Below, piece by piece: positions 38,741 through 49,160 of a DNA stretch of 64,000 nucleotides. Source of the DNA: Campylobacter hepaticus. Lineage in GTDB: Bacteria > Campylobacterota > Campylobacteria > Campylobacterales > Campylobacteraceae. Numbering within the stretch: the first letter of the stretch is position 1; each line of letters starts with the position of its first letter. The stretch lies in the NCBI RefSeq assembly GCF_001687475.2, contig NZ_CP031611.1, positions 1,116,001 to 1,180,000 of the forward strand. The letters run 5' to 3'. A program made the translations under genes and the position numbers. A model generated the notes under the pieces. The model worked only from the letters and a program-made list of their open reading frames with translations. It made no database searches and had not been told where the DNA came from.

Positions 38741-39631
38741 TTATTGAGCATTTAAAACATTGTTATTGATTTTATAAACAAAGTCATTTAAACTTTTACC
38801 AATAAGAATAGATGCTTGTCCTTCTAAACGATTAAGCAATTTATCAATTTTATCTTCTTCTTTCCAAATAGGATTTGACACATGAGTAAGTTTTTCTAAT
38901 TCTTTTTTAGCACTTTCATAATTACTAAGATCATCTATAAGTCCAAACTCTTTAGCCTTAGCAGCTAAAAATACTCTAGCATTTGCCCATCCATCTTTTT
39001 GCTTAAGATCTAAACCTCTTTCTTTGGAAACAAAATCTGTAAAAAGTTCATAACTTTGATTAATTAAATTTTGTAAAAATTCTTTTTCTTTCTCATTCCA
39101 AGCTCTTGTAAAAGTTCCAGCACTTTTAAATTCACCTGCTTGAATAGTTTGTTCTTTAATACCTAATTTATGAGCCAATTCACTTAAATCAGCTGCTTGC
39201 ATAATCACTCCTATAGAACCTATAAAACTTGCTGGATTAGCTAAAATTTTATCAGCTCCTACACCTGCTAAATAACTTCCACTTGCCATAGTTCCACTTG
39301 CATAAACAATTACAGGTTTTTTAAGTTTTAAATCTTTTATAGCTAAAGCTAATTCCATACTAGGTGCAAAAGCTCCTCCAGGAGAATCTATGACAAAAAG
39401 TACGCCTTTAATATTATCATCATTTTTAGCATGTATAATTTTTTCTAAAACTATAGAATTATCAAAAATTCCACCCTTTAAATCAATACGCTCTAAATTA
39501 GCAAGACCTGAATTAGCACTTGGCATTAAAATCCATACAAGAAATAATAACAAAACAAAAGTTTTAAAATAAGTATTAATAAACTTTATACCGCATGCCA
39601 AAACCCTAAAAAATAATTTTATAATTTGCAT
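38741..39631 (-). CDS. sppA: Signal peptide peptidase SppA (short form)
   Basis: This 296-aa membrane-bound serine protease has one N-terminal anchor (about residues 20-38). The nucleophile region is VYASGTMASGSYLAGVGADKI. The general-base Lys lies in QAGEFKSAGTFTRAW, as in the Ser-Lys dyad of S49 peptidases. It clears cleaved signal peptides. It is about half the length of E. coli SppA, the normal Gram-positive-like form. The start overlaps the upstream hydrolase gene by 13 bases. Confidence 0.93.
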   Translation of the reverse strand: MQIIKLFFRVLACGIKFINTYFKTFVLLLFLVWILMPSANSGLANLERIDLKGGIFDNSIVLEKIIHAKNDDNIKGVLFVIDSPGGAFAPSMELALAIKDLKLKKPVIVYASGTMASGSYLAGVGADKILANPASFIGSIGVIMQAADLSELAHKLGIKEQTIQAGEFKSAGTFTRAWNEKEKEFLQNLINQSYELFTDFVSKERGLDLKQKDGWANARVFLAAKAKEFGLIDDLSNYESAKKELEKLTHVSNPIWKEEDKIDKLLNRLEGQASILIGKSLNDFVYKINNNVLNAQ

Positions 39632-40848
39632 TTTCTTCCTTTTATAAATAATATATCTACTTCCTTCGCATTTAAAATAAACTGCAATGGAGCTTGTTTT
39701 TTTTCACATTCTCCTAATTTAAACACACTTAAATCAGCTATTTTACCTTTTTTTAGCTCTCCTAAATTTAAATTTAAAGCTCTAGCAGGATAAAGAGTTG
39801 CCATTTGTAAAAGCTTAGGTGCTAATTTTAGCAAATCAAAATCTTTATGGATAAACAAATTAGCTCGCATTTCATCAAGCAAAGATAAAGAGATATTAGA
39901 ACTAAGTCCATCTGTTGCCAAATGAATATTCAAATTACTTTTTAAAGCTTTTTTTAAATTAAAACTTTTTTGACTTAAAAGACGATTAGAAAAAGCACAA
40001 TGACTAATAGAATGTAATTTTTTATCGAGCAATTCATATTCTTTTAAATATACACAATGAGTAAAAAGAGTTCGTATCCCTTTAAAAAGTTGACAAAATT
40101 CTTCTAAAGTATAAAAAGGTTGGGGATTTATTATAAAATTATTAAGCCATTTTAAAAATTTACCTTTTGCATATCTAAGCCAGTAATTTTCAACTTTACT
40201 TTCTAAAAAATGTGTACTTACTAATAAATGATATTTTCGTGCTAAATCAAGTGCAAAATGAGCTAAACTAGGATGAGTAGAATAAGGCGAATGTATAGAA
40301 ACAGCAGGAATAAAAAATTCATTTTTAAATTGTAAAGAATTTTCAAATCTTTGCAAAAATTCCTGTTTTTTTTCTTGAATTTGCGCCTCATTTAAACCTA
40401 AAATTTCATTAAAAAAAATTATACGCATCCCGTTTTGAGCAGCTTTTAAACAAGGAGCTAAATCACTTCCAAAACTTGAAATCTCACCTATAGTTGCTAT
40501 ACCACTTTTTTGCATTTTTACAATATTTTTAAAAATCAATTCCTCTTTAGCTTGAGCATTTAACACGCAACGTGATTTAATAACACTTTTAAGCCAAATT
40601 AAAAATTCGCCAAAATGTAAAGTAGTAGAATTTGCACTAAATTCTAAATGGGTATGCGGATTAATAAAAGCAGGTAAAATAACTGAATTTTCAGGTGTTT
40701 TTATATATTTAGCTTGAGGATATTTTTTTTTTAACTTTGCTAATTCACCTAATTCTAAAATTGTATCTTCGAAAACTAAAGCTTGATCTTGCAATATTGT
40801 AAAATCTTCATCACATACGAAAAGATATTTTGCATCAACTATAAACAC
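39619..40848 (-). CDS. mqnF: Amidohydrolase, probable aminodeoxyfutalosine deaminase
   Basis: This 409-aa member of the amidohydrolase superfamily has PAFINPHTHLEFSANS (HxH metal ligands), SIHSPYSTHPSLAHFALD, VSTHFLES and LATDGLSSNISLSLLDEMR (catalytic Asp). This subset with HTHLEFS and SPYS resembles deaminases acting on 6-aminodeoxyfutalosine in the futalosine menaquinone pathway, which Campylobacter uses. The family assignment is firm; the substrate is inferred. It is divergent from aroQ. Confidence 0.75.
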   Translation of the reverse strand: MFIVDAKYLFVCDEDFTILQDQALVFEDTILELGELAKLKKKYPQAKYIKTPENSVILPAFINPHTHLEFSANSTTLHFGEFLIWLKSVIKSRCVLNAQAKEELIFKNIVKMQKSGIATIGEISSFGSDLAPCLKAAQNGMRIIFFNEILGLNEAQIQEKKQEFLQRFENSLQFKNEFFIPAVSIHSPYSTHPSLAHFALDLARKYHLLVSTHFLESKVENYWLRYAKGKFLKWLNNFIINPQPFYTLEEFCQLFKGIRTLFTHCVYLKEYELLDKKLHSISHCAFSNRLLSQKSFNLKKALKSNLNIHLATDGLSSNISLSLLDEMRANLFIHKDFDLLKLAPKLLQMATLYPARALNLNLGELKKGKIADLSVFKLGECEKKQAPLQFILNAKEVDILFIKGRKCKL

Positions 40849-40898
40849 GAATTTCCTTTCAAAAAATATATTGTAGCAAAAATTTATTTTTAAAATGT

Positions 40899-40904
40899 TA
40901 TAAT
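40899..40904 (+). promoter_or_regulatory. -10 box of the aroQ promoter
   Basis: TGTTATAATAAAAAG contains a perfect TATAAT 36 bases before the aroQ ATG. It probably starts the long plus-strand operon aroQ-folK-flhF-flhG-fliA-fliM-fliY, as no other clear promoter is seen until 47185. Confidence 0.65.
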
Positions 40905-40940
40905 AAAAAGCTAAAAAAATAAATTTTTAAGGCTTAATCA

Positions 40941-41420
40941 ATGAAAATAATGGTTATCCAAGGTCCAAATGTCAATATGCTTGGCATAAGAGAGGTAGGA
41001 ATTTATGGCACGATGAAAATGGAGGAAATCCATCAACAAATGAGAATTGCAGCTGCACAAAATAATGTAGATCTTGATTTTTTCCAAAGTAATTTTGAAG
41101 GTGAAATTGTAGATAAAATTCAAGAATGTCTTGGAACGGTTGATGGAATTATTATCAATGCAGCAGGATATACTCACACTTCAATAACAATTCGTGATGC
41201 TATTGCAGCTGTAGCTTTACCTACAATTGAAGTGCACATTAGCAATGTGCATCGTAGAGAAGAATTCCGTCAAAAAAGTCTTATTGCTCCTGTTTGCTCT
41301 GGAAGCATAACAGGTTTTGGTCCTTTTAGTTATCACTTAGCTTTAATGGGGATTATTCAAATTTGTAAACAAATAAATAATTTACGTGCGATGCAGCAAG
41401 CACAACAAATTAATAATTAA
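40941..41420 (+). CDS. aroQ: Type II 3-dehydroquinate dehydratase
   Basis: This 159-aa protein starts [20 protein letters not shown]. It has [15 protein letters not shown], the segment [18 protein letters not shown] and catalytic-site [17 protein letters not shown], all typical of type II dehydroquinases. It acts in the shikimate pathway. It is 2 bases ahead of folK. The C-terminus has a polar extension (QQAQQINN). Confidence 0.97.
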   Translation: MKIMVIQGPNVNMLGIREVGIYGTMKMEEIHQQMRIAAAQNNVDLDFFQSNFEGEIVDKIQECLGTVDGIIINAAGYTHTSITIRDAIAAVALPTIEVHISNVHRREEFRQKSLIAPVCSGSITGFGPFSYHLALMGIIQICKQINNLRAMQQAQQINN

Positions 41421-41422
41421 GA

Positions 41423-41896
41423 ATGTTAAAAATCAAAGGGGCAAGACGCTTTGAAAAAAGTCGTTTTTTTCCTTTTGCTAATAAAAATATTAGTTCTTTT
41501 AAATATTTAGCTCTTATAGGCTTAGGAAGCAATATAGAACCTGAAAAAAAGAGATTTGATATGCTTTTTCGAGTGATGAAAAATGATCAAAGATTTCAAA
41601 TTGTATCAACATCACCTATATTAATTAATGAAGCTTTTGGTTTTAAAGAGCAAAAAGATTTTAGCAATGCTATAATGTTATTGCAAACCAATTTACATGC
41701 AAGAGCAATCTTGAAAATTTTGCTTTATTATGAATTAAAATTTAAACGCAAAAGAACTTTCAAAAATGCTCCTAGGACGCTTGATTTAGATCTTTTATAC
41801 TTTTCGCAAAAAGTCAAGCGTGATAAATGGTGTGAGGTACCTCATAGTGGGGTTGAAAAAAGAGTCAGTGTAATTTTGCCTTTAGGCTTGATATAA
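41423..41896 (+). CDS. folK: 2-amino-4-hydroxy-6-hydroxymethyldihydropteridine pyrophosphokinase
   Basis: This 157-aa protein has an N-terminal extension of about 30 residues, then the HPPK core: LALIGLGSNIEPEKKRFD, FSNAIMLLQTNL and the signature APRTLDLDLLYF. It pyrophosphorylates the pterin precursor of folate. The expected His in the VPHSGVEKR segment is present. It lies 9 bases ahead of flhF. Confidence 0.92.
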   Translation: MLKIKGARRFEKSRFFPFANKNISSFKYLALIGLGSNIEPEKKRFDMLFRVMKNDQRFQIVSTSPILINEAFGFKEQKDFSNAIMLLQTNLHARAILKILLYYELKFKRKRTFKNAPRTLDLDLLYFSQKVKRDKWCEVPHSGVEKRVSVILPLGLI

Positions 41897-41905
41897 GGAA
41901 TATAA

Positions 41906-43333
41906 ATGGGACAACTTATACATACTTTCACTGTTGAAGATACAGAACACATTATACCTAAAGTTAAAGAAGACTACGGAGATAAAGCTTTAATTATTAC
42001 CAATAAACAAATCCGTCCTAAAACTTTAAATCGTAGTGCACTATATGAAGTCATGGTAGCTGTAGAAGAAAGCGACTATGAAGAACATCTTAAAAAACAA
42101 GGCAAATCCCTACCTAAGAAAAAAACTATTCCTAAATCCTCTTCTATTTCTTCCACGCAAGAAAAAATTATATCTCAAACACCTCAAGAAGATGAAGATG
42201 TAGTTCTAGATTTTTCAAATACTCTTTTAAACACTAATTTAAAAAATGATACACCTAAAAAAGCTTATCAAACTTTTCCACAAAATAAAATCAATCCTCA
42301 TCAAAATGAAAATTTAAATTTTAATAATTTTAAAGAAAAACTTAGCCAAGCAAGCAATGAAATTGCTAAATTTACCAACACGCCTTTACAAGATAACCCT
42401 AATCCAAACTATAACAAAAAAATAGAAAACTTTGAAAAACAAATTAATAAACTAAACGATAAAATAGATCTTTTAGCCGATATGATGTGGGATGATAAAG
42501 CCCAAACAAGAAACAATCTTATAATTCCACCTGAATTTGCAAGTATTTATAAACAAGCCAAAGAAAGCGGTATGATTGAAAAACATCTACAAGCTATTAT
42601 GCAAGCAACTATTGAAAATATGCCAGCTACCATGAAAACAAATAAAGATGCTGTACAAAGATATTTTCATTCTCTTTTAAGAAATATCTTACCTTGTAGA
42701 GTTGAAAGCGAAATTAAAAAACAAAAAATTATGATGCTAGTAGGTCCAACAGGAGTTGGTAAAACAACTACCTTAGCAAAGCTTGCCTTCCGCTATGCCT
42801 ATGGAGATAAACGCTATAAAACAGGTATTATCACCCTAGATACTTATAGAATTGGTGCGGTTGAACAACTTTTTCAATATGCAAAAATGATGAAACTTCC
42901 TATTATTGATAGTATTGAACCTAAAGATTTAGATGAAGCCATAAAAAGCTTAAATAATTGTGAGGTTATTTTAGTTGATACTATAGGGAATTCACAATAT
43001 GATCACAACAAACTTGCTAAAACTAAAGAGTTTTTAATGAATTCTAATGCGGAAATAGATGTAAATTTAGTTGTTTCAGCCAATACAAAACATGAAGATT
43101 TAATGGAAATTTATACCAACTTCTCATTTTTAAATATAGATACTCTTATAATTACAAAATTTGATGAAACTAAAGTTTTTGGAAATATTTTTTCGCTTAT
43201 TTATGAAACAAATATCCCTATAAGTTTTTTTTCTATAGGACAAGAAGTTCCTGATGATTTAAAAGTAGCAAATAGTGATTTTTTAGTTCATTGCATTTTA
43301 GAAGGGTTTAATAAAGGAACAAATGATGAATAA
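41906..43333 (+). CDS. flhF: Flagellar biosynthesis GTPase FlhF
   Basis: This 475-aa SRP-type GTPase has a short B-like N-terminal domain ([21 protein letters not shown]) and a poorly conserved, Asn/Lys-rich linker (about 70-190). The NG domain has G1 [16 protein letters not shown] near 277, [14 protein letters not shown] and TKFDET. It sets flagellar placement and number. In C. jejuni it is required for expression of sigma-54-dependent genes. It overlaps flhG by 11 bases. Confidence 0.96.
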   Translation: MGQLIHTFTVEDTEHIIPKVKEDYGDKALIITNKQIRPKTLNRSALYEVMVAVEESDYEEHLKKQGKSLPKKKTIPKSSSISSTQEKIISQTPQEDEDVVLDFSNTLLNTNLKNDTPKKAYQTFPQNKINPHQNENLNFNNFKEKLSQASNEIAKFTNTPLQDNPNPNYNKKIENFEKQINKLNDKIDLLADMMWDDKAQTRNNLIIPPEFASIYKQAKESGMIEKHLQAIMQATIENMPATMKTNKDAVQRYFHSLLRNILPCRVESEIKKQKIMMLVGPTGVGKTTTLAKLAFRYAYGDKRYKTGIITLDTYRIGAVEQLFQYAKMMKLPIIDSIEPKDLDEAIKSLNNCEVILVDTIGNSQYDHNKLAKTKEFLMNSNAEIDVNLVVSANTKHEDLMEIYTNFSFLNIDTLIITKFDETKVFGNIFSLIYETNIPISFFSIGQEVPDDLKVANSDFLVHCILEGFNKGTNDE

Positions 43334-44192
43334 TCAAGCAAACAAACTTCGCAATCTTATGAATGAAAATGGAACAAAAAAATCTCAAAATACTCATTTT
43401 ATAGCCATTACAAGTGGTAAAGGTGGGGTTGGAAAAAGTACTATTAGCGCAAATTTAGCTAATATTTTAGCTAATAATGGCTATAAAGTAGGACTTTTTG
43501 ATGCAGATATAGGTTTAGCCAATTTAGATGTTATTTTAAATGTACATATACAAAAAAATCTCTTACATGTTTTACGCGGAGAATGTTCTTTAGAAGATAT
43601 TTTAATAGAAGTTAAACCTAATTTATGGCTTATTCCAGGTGAAAGTGGGGATGAAATCTTAAAATATAATGATAAAAATATTTATGAAAGATTTTTAAAT
43701 CAAGCAAGCATTTTAGATGAACTTGATTTTCTTATTATTGATACAGGAGCTGGTATTGGAGGCAATATTTTAAATTTCTTAGAAATGGCAGATGAAGTAA
43801 TAGTTGTCACCGTACCAGATCCTGCTGCAATTACAGATGCTTATGCTACCATTAAAACCACTTCAAAAACCAAAGAAAATTTACTCATGCTATTTAATGT
43901 AGTAAAAAATAAAAATGAAGCTTTAAAAGTTTTTGAAAATATCAAAAAAGTTGCCGACGCAAATATCAAAAATCCTTTAAATTTAGAACTTTTAGGACAC
44001 CTAAGTGCCTCTAAAGAAGTAAGCAATAGTATTAAAAAACGTACTTTATTTAGCGATGAAAATACAAACTCAAGCGATGAGCTCAAAGATATAGCATCTA
44101 AACTTTTATATAGATTGGAACGAAAAGTGCTTGATAATATTTCAAGTCGTAGTTTTTCAAGTTTCTTTAGAAAAATTATCGAAAGATTCTAG
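43323..44192 (+). CDS. flhG: Flagellar number regulator FlhG (MinD-like ATPase)
   Basis: This 289-aa MinD/ParA-type ATPase has deviant Walker [18 protein letters not shown] near residue 30, [14 protein letters not shown] and [12 protein letters not shown]. It counters FlhF and limits flagella to one per pole. It starts inside the end of flhF. The Gln/Asn-containing N-terminus before Walker A (about 27 residues) is typical of FlhG. Confidence 0.95.
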   Translation: MMNNQANKLRNLMNENGTKKSQNTHFIAITSGKGGVGKSTISANLANILANNGYKVGLFDADIGLANLDVILNVHIQKNLLHVLRGECSLEDILIEVKPNLWLIPGESGDEILKYNDKNIYERFLNQASILDELDFLIIDTGAGIGGNILNFLEMADEVIVVTVPDPAAITDAYATIKTTSKTKENLLMLFNVVKNKNEALKVFENIKKVADANIKNPLNLELLGHLSASKEVSNSIKKRTLFSDENTNSSDELKDIASKLLYRLERKVLDNISSRSFSSFFRKIIERF

Positions 44193-44210
44193 CAATAAAA
44201 AGAAGAGATT

Positions 44211-44567
44211 ATGAGACCGGAAAATTATGTAGCATTTTTTACTGTTTGTGGGTTTTTTATAGGACTTGCATTTAGTATTATTAGCATTAAAGAAGCTTTT
44301 GATATAGTGATTTTTACTTGCTTTATCACTTTTATGTTTTATGTTTTCATTCATATTGCTATTATGAATTTTATAGATGTAAAAAAAATCAGTGGTAGGA
44401 TCTTTAACAAACTCGATTACGAAAAAATCAGCAATAATATCATTAATGATTTAGTTATTCGTGAAAAGAAAATGGATGTAATTTTAGAAAAACTTAATGA
44501 TGAAAGAGAAGAATTAAAGAAAAACGAATCAAAAGAAAGGCGAAAAAATGTTAAAAGAGCCGCCTAA
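44211..44567 (+). CDS. Small membrane protein in the flhF-fliA operon
   Basis: This 118-aa protein has two N-terminal hydrophobic helices (FFTVCGFFIGLAFSIISI and IVIFTCFITFMFYVFIHIAIM). A charged, coiled-coil-like tail follows, VIREKKMDVILEKLNDEREELKKN. The end overlaps fliA by 20 bases. I do not recognise a named family. Conserved position between flhG and fliA in Campylobacter suggests a flagellar role. Confidence 0.75.
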   Translation: MRPENYVAFFTVCGFFIGLAFSIISIKEAFDIVIFTCFITFMFYVFIHIAIMNFIDVKKISGRIFNKLDYEKISNNIINDLVIREKKMDVILEKLNDEREELKKNESKERRKNVKRAA

Positions 44568-45240
44568 AACTTATGCCCAAATACTCAAGAAAGAACAAGA
44601 TGAACTTGTTCTTTCTTATATGCCAGCTTTACGCGCTATGGCTTTTAGACTAAAAGAACGCTTACCTGCAAGTATAGATGTTAATGATCTTATTAGTATA
44701 GGTGTTGAAGAAATGATTAAACTTTCACGCCGTTATGATAAAGAGCAAAATGATAATTTTTGGGGTTTTGCCAAAAAAAGAGTTAATGGATCTATGCTTG
44801 ATTATTTAAGAAGCTTAGATGTCATGAGTCGGAATAATCGTAAAATTATCAAAGACATAGATGTAATTATAGATGAATATTTTCTTGAACATGAATGTGA
44901 ACCTGATGATGAGTACTTAGCAAAAAAACTTAACTTAGATATAGAAAAAATTAAAGAGGTTAAAACAGCTCATGCTATAAGCTATACTTTACCTATAGAT
45001 GAACAATTAGAACTTTATAATGAAGATAATACCTTAGAAAAAATTGAAAAAGAAGAGCTTGTAGAAAAAATTCATAAGGTATTAGACAATCTTAAAGAAC
45101 GCGAACAACTTATCATTCAACTTTATTATTATGAAGAATTAAGCCTTAAAGAAATTAGTGAAATTTTAGAAATTAGTGAAAGTAGAATCTCTCAAATTCA
45201 TAAAAAACTTCTCAAAAAACTTCGAGAAAGGTTAGCATAA
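44548..45240 (+). CDS. fliA: RNA polymerase sigma factor FliA (sigma-28)
   Basis: This 230-aa sigma factor has region 2 (MPALRAMAFRLKERLPASIDVNDLISIGVEEM) and YDKEQNDNFWGFAKKRVNGSMLDYLRSLD, typical of FliA. Region 4 has a helix-turn-helix in LSLKEISEILEISESRISQIHKKLL. It directs late flagellar genes. The stop overlaps the fliM start. Confidence 0.97.
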   Translation: MLKEPPKTYAQILKKEQDELVLSYMPALRAMAFRLKERLPASIDVNDLISIGVEEMIKLSRRYDKEQNDNFWGFAKKRVNGSMLDYLRSLDVMSRNNRKIIKDIDVIIDEYFLEHECEPDDEYLAKKLNLDIEKIKEVKTAHAISYTLPIDEQLELYNEDNTLEKIEKEELVEKIHKVLDNLKEREQLIIQLYYYEELSLKEISEILEISESRISQIHKKLLKKLRERLA

Positions 45241-46319
45241 TGGCAGAAATACTCTCTCAAGAAGAAATTGATGCTTTACTCGAAGTCGTTGATGATAATA
45301 CTGATACACATATCAATTCTAATTTAAAAGATGAAAAAGATGAAAGAAATATCATTGTCTATGACTTTAAACGTCCAAATAGAGTTTCAAAAGAACAACT
45401 TAGAACCATTAAAGGTATTCATGATAAATTAGCAAGAAATTTAGCTTCTCAAATTTCATCTATGATGAGAAGTATAGTTGAAACCAAACTTCATTCAGTC
45501 GATCAAATGACTTATGGAGAATTTTTAATGTCTTTACCAAGTCCAACAAGTTTTAATGTTTTCTCCATTAAACCCCTAGATGGAAATTGTGTCTTAGAAA
45601 TTAATCCAAGTATAGCTTTTCCTATGATAGATAGGCTTTTAGGAGGTCAAGGAGATAGCTATGAAGCTTCTCGTGAACTTACAGATATTGAGCTTAATCT
45701 TCTTGATTCTATCTTACGTATAATTATGCAAAGACTAAAAGAAAGTTGGGCAACAGTTACTGAAATTTATCCTAGTATAGAAGCAAAAGAATCAAGTCCT
45801 AATGTTGTACAAATTGTATCGCAAAATGAAATCGTTATTATGGTAGTAATGGAAATCATTATAGGAAATTCAAGTGGAATGGTCAATATTTGCTATCCTG
45901 TAGTACATTTAGAAAGCATATTAAGTCGTTTGGCAAATCGTGATATTATGATGGGAGAAACCTCAGCTAAAAAATCACGCAACAAAGAGCTTAAAACCCT
46001 TATTGGTCGTGCTGAAGTAGTTTATGAAGCAATTTTAGGAAAAACCTTAATCAATGTACACGAATTTTTAGAACTCAAACAAGGTGATATTTTACGCCTA
46101 GACAGAGAAGCTGATGATAAAGCTATAGTCAGCATAGACAAAAAAGATGTCTTTTTAGCACAAATTGGTTTACACCGTTTTAGAAAATCAATTAAAATTT
46201 TAGAACTTATACGTACAGATAAAGATGAAATTAAAGAAATTCTAGAAAAATATGAAGAAGAACGTAAAGCCAAAGCAAGTGTTTATGATGAGCCTGAGGA
46301 AGAGGAGGAAGAAATATGA
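45240..46319 (+). CDS. fliM: Flagellar motor switch protein FliM
   Basis: This 359-aa protein has the CheY-P binding N-terminus EILSQEEIDALLEVVDD. A CheC-like middle domain follows (LDGNCVLEINPSIAFPMIDRLLGGQGD), then a C-terminal SpoA domain. The C-terminus is unusually acidic (EEEEEEI-type). It overlaps fliA by 1 base and fliY by 4. Confidence 0.97.
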   Translation: MAEILSQEEIDALLEVVDDNTDTHINSNLKDEKDERNIIVYDFKRPNRVSKEQLRTIKGIHDKLARNLASQISSMMRSIVETKLHSVDQMTYGEFLMSLPSPTSFNVFSIKPLDGNCVLEINPSIAFPMIDRLLGGQGDSYEASRELTDIELNLLDSILRIIMQRLKESWATVTEIYPSIEAKESSPNVVQIVSQNEIVIMVVMEIIIGNSSGMVNICYPVVHLESILSRLANRDIMMGETSAKKSRNKELKTLIGRAEVVYEAILGKTLINVHEFLELKQGDILRLDREADDKAIVSIDKKDVFLAQIGLHRFRKSIKILELIRTDKDEIKEILEKYEEERKAKASVYDEPEEEEEEI

Positions 46320-47155
46320 TCAATGATTTTTTAAAAATATTTACCAATGAATGTATAAGCACTATTGAAGGATTAACAGGAAAAAGTGCTCAATTTAGCG
46401 AATATAAAGAATTTGATGTAGATACATCTAATACCTTAAAAGCGCCCTTAGTATATGCTATTTTTAATATAACAAATGGTGGAAAAATAGGAATTTTAGC
46501 CGGAGCTATTTTAATGAGTGCTATTGGAGAATGGATGATGGGCGAGGAAGAAATTTCTAAAAATGATACACTAAGGTCTGATGAAATGGATGCAGCCAAA
46601 GAAGCTATTCAAAATATTATTTCGGCTTTTTCTACAACCTTAGGCGCCCAAAAAGATATTTCAAAAATGGATTTCAATATAGAATCTTGCGAATTTATTC
46701 CTGAAAATGTTGATTTTAAAGATTTTAAAAAATTATTTTTATATGATATAAAAATAGCTGATTTAGAAGAACAAATTTCTTTAACAATGGATCAAACTCT
46801 TTATGATATTTTAAGTGGAAAACCTACTCAAACTCAAAACAAAACTCAAAATCATACCAATACTGAAGAAAAAGCCACTTTGCTTAATGAAGAACTTAAA
46901 AATATTGGTCTTATCATGGATGTACGCTTACCTGTTCGCGTAAGAATTGGCAATAAAAAAATGCTTTTAAAAGATGTTTTAACTATGGATATAGGTTCTG
47001 TTGTAGAACTTAATCAACTTGCAAATGATCCACTTGAAATTCTCATAGGAGATAAAAGAATTGCTTATGGAGAAGTAGTAATTGTAGATGGAAATTTTGG
47101 GGTACAAATTACAGAAATTGGATCAAAAAAAGAAAGATTAGAACAATTAAGATAA
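46316..47155 (+). CDS. fliY: Flagellar motor switch protein FliY/FliN
   Basis: This 279-aa protein has a CheC-like N-terminal part (KEFDVDTSNTLKAPLVYAIFNI, GEWMMGEEEI) and a Gln/Thr-rich linker near 180. The C-terminal FliN domain contains LIMDVRLPVRVRIGNKKMLLKDVL and GSVVELNQLANDPLEILI. It forms the C-ring with FliM and FliG. It ends the operon. Confidence 0.95.
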   Translation: MINDFLKIFTNECISTIEGLTGKSAQFSEYKEFDVDTSNTLKAPLVYAIFNITNGGKIGILAGAILMSAIGEWMMGEEEISKNDTLRSDEMDAAKEAIQNIISAFSTTLGAQKDISKMDFNIESCEFIPENVDFKDFKKLFLYDIKIADLEEQISLTMDQTLYDILSGKPTQTQNKTQNHTNTEEKATLLNEELKNIGLIMDVRLPVRVRIGNKKMLLKDVLTMDIGSVVELNQLANDPLEILIGDKRIAYGEVVIVDGNFGVQITEIGSKKERLEQLR

Positions 47156-47184
47156 AATTTCTCTGTAAATTTAAAAAAATTGGC

Positions 47185-47190
47185 TATAAT
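47185..47190 (+). promoter_or_regulatory. -10 box of the LOG-mnmA promoter
   Basis: TTGGCTATAATCAAAATTCAT contains TATAAT 34 bases ahead of the ATG at 47224, in the 60-base gap after fliY. It is a good match to the Campylobacter extended -10 form. Confidence 0.65.
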
Positions 47191-47223
47191 CAAAATTCAT
47201 AGTTTTTCTCAAAGGTGTGTTTA

Positions 47224-47829
47224 ATGCATACAAAAATTATAAAAGATGTTGAGAAATTAAAAAATATACCTCAACTGAAAAAAACTATTACTTTTTTTGG
47301 CTCAGCAAGACTTAAAGAGGATAGCTTTTACTATCAACAAGCCAAAATTTTAGCACAAAAATGCGTAAATAACGGTTTTTGTGTCATCAGTGGTGGTGGT
47401 GGTGGCATTATGCGCGCAGCCAACCAAGGTGCTTTTTTGCAAAAAAATAATACAAATTCAATGAGATCTATAGGATTTAATATCTTTTTGCCTCATGAGC
47501 AAAAACTCAATGATTTTGTAGAATACAATATTACTTTTGAGAGCTTAGCCATACGCAAAATGGCTCTTATTGAAAAGAGTCTAGCTTTTGTGGTTTTCCC
47601 AGGCGGCTTTGGAACACTAGATGAATTGTGCGAAATTCTTGCACTAAAACAACTTGAATTTAAAAAAGATGTTCCTATTATTTTGTTTGGGAAAGAATTT
47701 TGGCAAGCTTTTCATGAGTTCGTCAGAAATTCTTTGCTAAAACTTGAAGTAATTTCCAAAGGAGATGAGTTAAAGTATGAAATCACTGACGACTTAGATT
47801 TTATAATAAACACTTTAAAGGAAATTTAA
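47224..47829 (+). CDS. LOG-family protein (nucleotide 5'-monophosphate phosphoribohydrolase-like)
   Basis: This protein of about 201 aa has the lysine-decarboxylase-like/LOG fold: [30 protein letters not shown] and the signature [26 protein letters not shown] enzymes cleave ribose-5-phosphate from nucleotide monophosphates. I start at ATG 47224 because AAAGG (47211-47215) is 8 bases ahead; a GTG at 47215 lies inside that site. The stop overlaps the mnmA start. Confidence 0.85.
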   Translation: MHTKIIKDVEKLKNIPQLKKTITFFGSARLKEDSFYYQQAKILAQKCVNNGFCVISGGGGGIMRAANQGAFLQKNNTNSMRSIGFNIFLPHEQKLNDFVEYNITFESLAIRKMALIEKSLAFVVFPGGFGTLDELCEILALKQLEFKKDVPIILFGKEFWQAFHEFVRNSLLKLEVISKGDELKYEITDDLDFIINTLKEI

Positions 47830-48845
47830 TGAAAATTCTAGTCGCTATGAGTGGTGGAGTTGATAGCACAGTAAGTGCTTATAAACTTAAACAAGAAGGA
47901 CATGAAATTATAGCTTGCTATATGAAACTTCATGGCAAAGCTAATTATCACGAAGAAAATATTAAAAAAGTAGAAAAAGTTGCAAATTTTTTACAAATTC
48001 CTTATCATATTTTAGATCTTCAACAAGATTTTAAAAATAAAGTTTATATGCCTTTTGTAGACACTTATAAAGAAGGTAAAACGCCCAATCCTTGTGCTTT
48101 ATGCAATCGCTTCATCAAACTTGGCAAACTTTTAGAATTTGCAAAAAGTCTAGGTTGTGAAAAACTTGCCACAGGGCATTATGCAAGAGTGAAAAATAAT
48201 CTTATTCATACTGCACTAGATACCAATAAAGATCAAAGTTATTTTCTAGCTAATGCAGACAAAGAAGCTTTAAAGTATCTTATTTTTCCTCTTGGAGAAA
48301 TGAAAAAAGAAGATGTAAAAAAATTTGCCTCTACTATAGAAGTTTTAAAATCTTTTGCAACCCAAAAAGAAAGTTCTGAAATTTGCTTTGTTGAAGATAC
48401 TTATATACAAGTATTAGATCAATTTATGGATACAAAAATTCCAGGTGAAGTTTTAAATAGTAGCGGACAAATTGTGGGAAGACATGAAGGTTATATGCAC
48501 TACACCATAGGAAAAAGACGTGGATTTGAAGTAAGAGGAGCTCACGAACCGCACTTTGTTTTAAAAATTAATCCTAAAGAAAATCAAATCATAGTGGGCA
48601 CCAAAGAAGAACTTAAAATCAGCAAATTTAACTTAAAAAACATTAATCTTTTTATTGATGCTAAAGAACTTGATTGTGAAGTTAAAATACGCTATAGATC
48701 TAAATCAACTTCTTGTAAGGTTATCATCAATGAAGATCAAAGCGCACAAATTGCATTAAAAGAACCTGTTTATGGTTTAGCTAGTGGACAAATGGCGGTC
48801 TTTTATGATGCCGATAAAGTTATAGCAAGTGGTTTTATAGAATAA
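47829..48845 (+). CDS. mnmA: tRNA-specific 2-thiouridylase MnmA
   Basis: This 338-aa protein has the PP-loop [18 protein letters not shown], the first catalytic Cys in [21 protein letters not shown] and the second Cys in SSEICFVED. The C-terminal beta-barrel has [27 protein letters not shown]. It adds sulfur at U34 of tRNA for Lys, Glu and Gln. The ATG overlaps the stop of the preceding gene. Confidence 0.98.
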   Translation: MKILVAMSGGVDSTVSAYKLKQEGHEIIACYMKLHGKANYHEENIKKVEKVANFLQIPYHILDLQQDFKNKVYMPFVDTYKEGKTPNPCALCNRFIKLGKLLEFAKSLGCEKLATGHYARVKNNLIHTALDTNKDQSYFLANADKEALKYLIFPLGEMKKEDVKKFASTIEVLKSFATQKESSEICFVEDTYIQVLDQFMDTKIPGEVLNSSGQIVGRHEGYMHYTIGKRRGFEVRGAHEPHFVLKINPKENQIIVGTKEELKISKFNLKNINLFIDAKELDCEVKIRYRSKSTSCKVIINEDQSAQIALKEPVYGLASGQMAVFYDADKVIASGFIE

Positions 48846-48876
48846 TTTCTAGGATATTAATATCCTAGAAATTATT
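48841..48876. terminator. 36-bp perfect palindrome terminating mnmA
   Basis: AATAATTTCTAGGATATT is followed at once by its exact reverse complement, covering the mnmA stop. The RNA would form an 18-bp hairpin with a loop made from its centre, followed by AT-rich sequence. A long perfect palindrome like this is unusual for a simple terminator in this window. Confidence 0.75.
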
Positions 48877-49160
48877 TAATAAAATCTAAAATCTTTCACC
48901 AAAGCAGTTTTCATTTAAAATATTACTAAAGTAAAAAACCTATATTGCAAATTAAATGTATCTTAAATTAATACCCAGGAAAATTAACCTAATAATGTAA
49001 TTAAATAAATTTCACAAGATTTATTTAATAATTACAAAAAAAGACAAGTTCTAACTCAATCGTCAAACATACATTTAAAAATTTTTAGCAGTATATAATA
49101 AACTAAGTATAAATTAAAATATAGCTAAACAATAATAAAGGAATTTTCTTTATTAATAAA
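48877..49160. other. Non-coding AT-rich stretch between mnmA and the SRP RNA
   Basis: No ORF of credible length with a ribosome binding site is seen. A plus-strand TATAAT at 49094-49099 points towards the SRP RNA gene from its 3' side and has no obvious gene. AATAAAG...CTTTATT (49134-49156) can form the hairpin that ends the SRP RNA transcript. In C. jejuni several genes lie between mnmA and the FapA-like gene; they are absent here. Confidence 0.55.
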
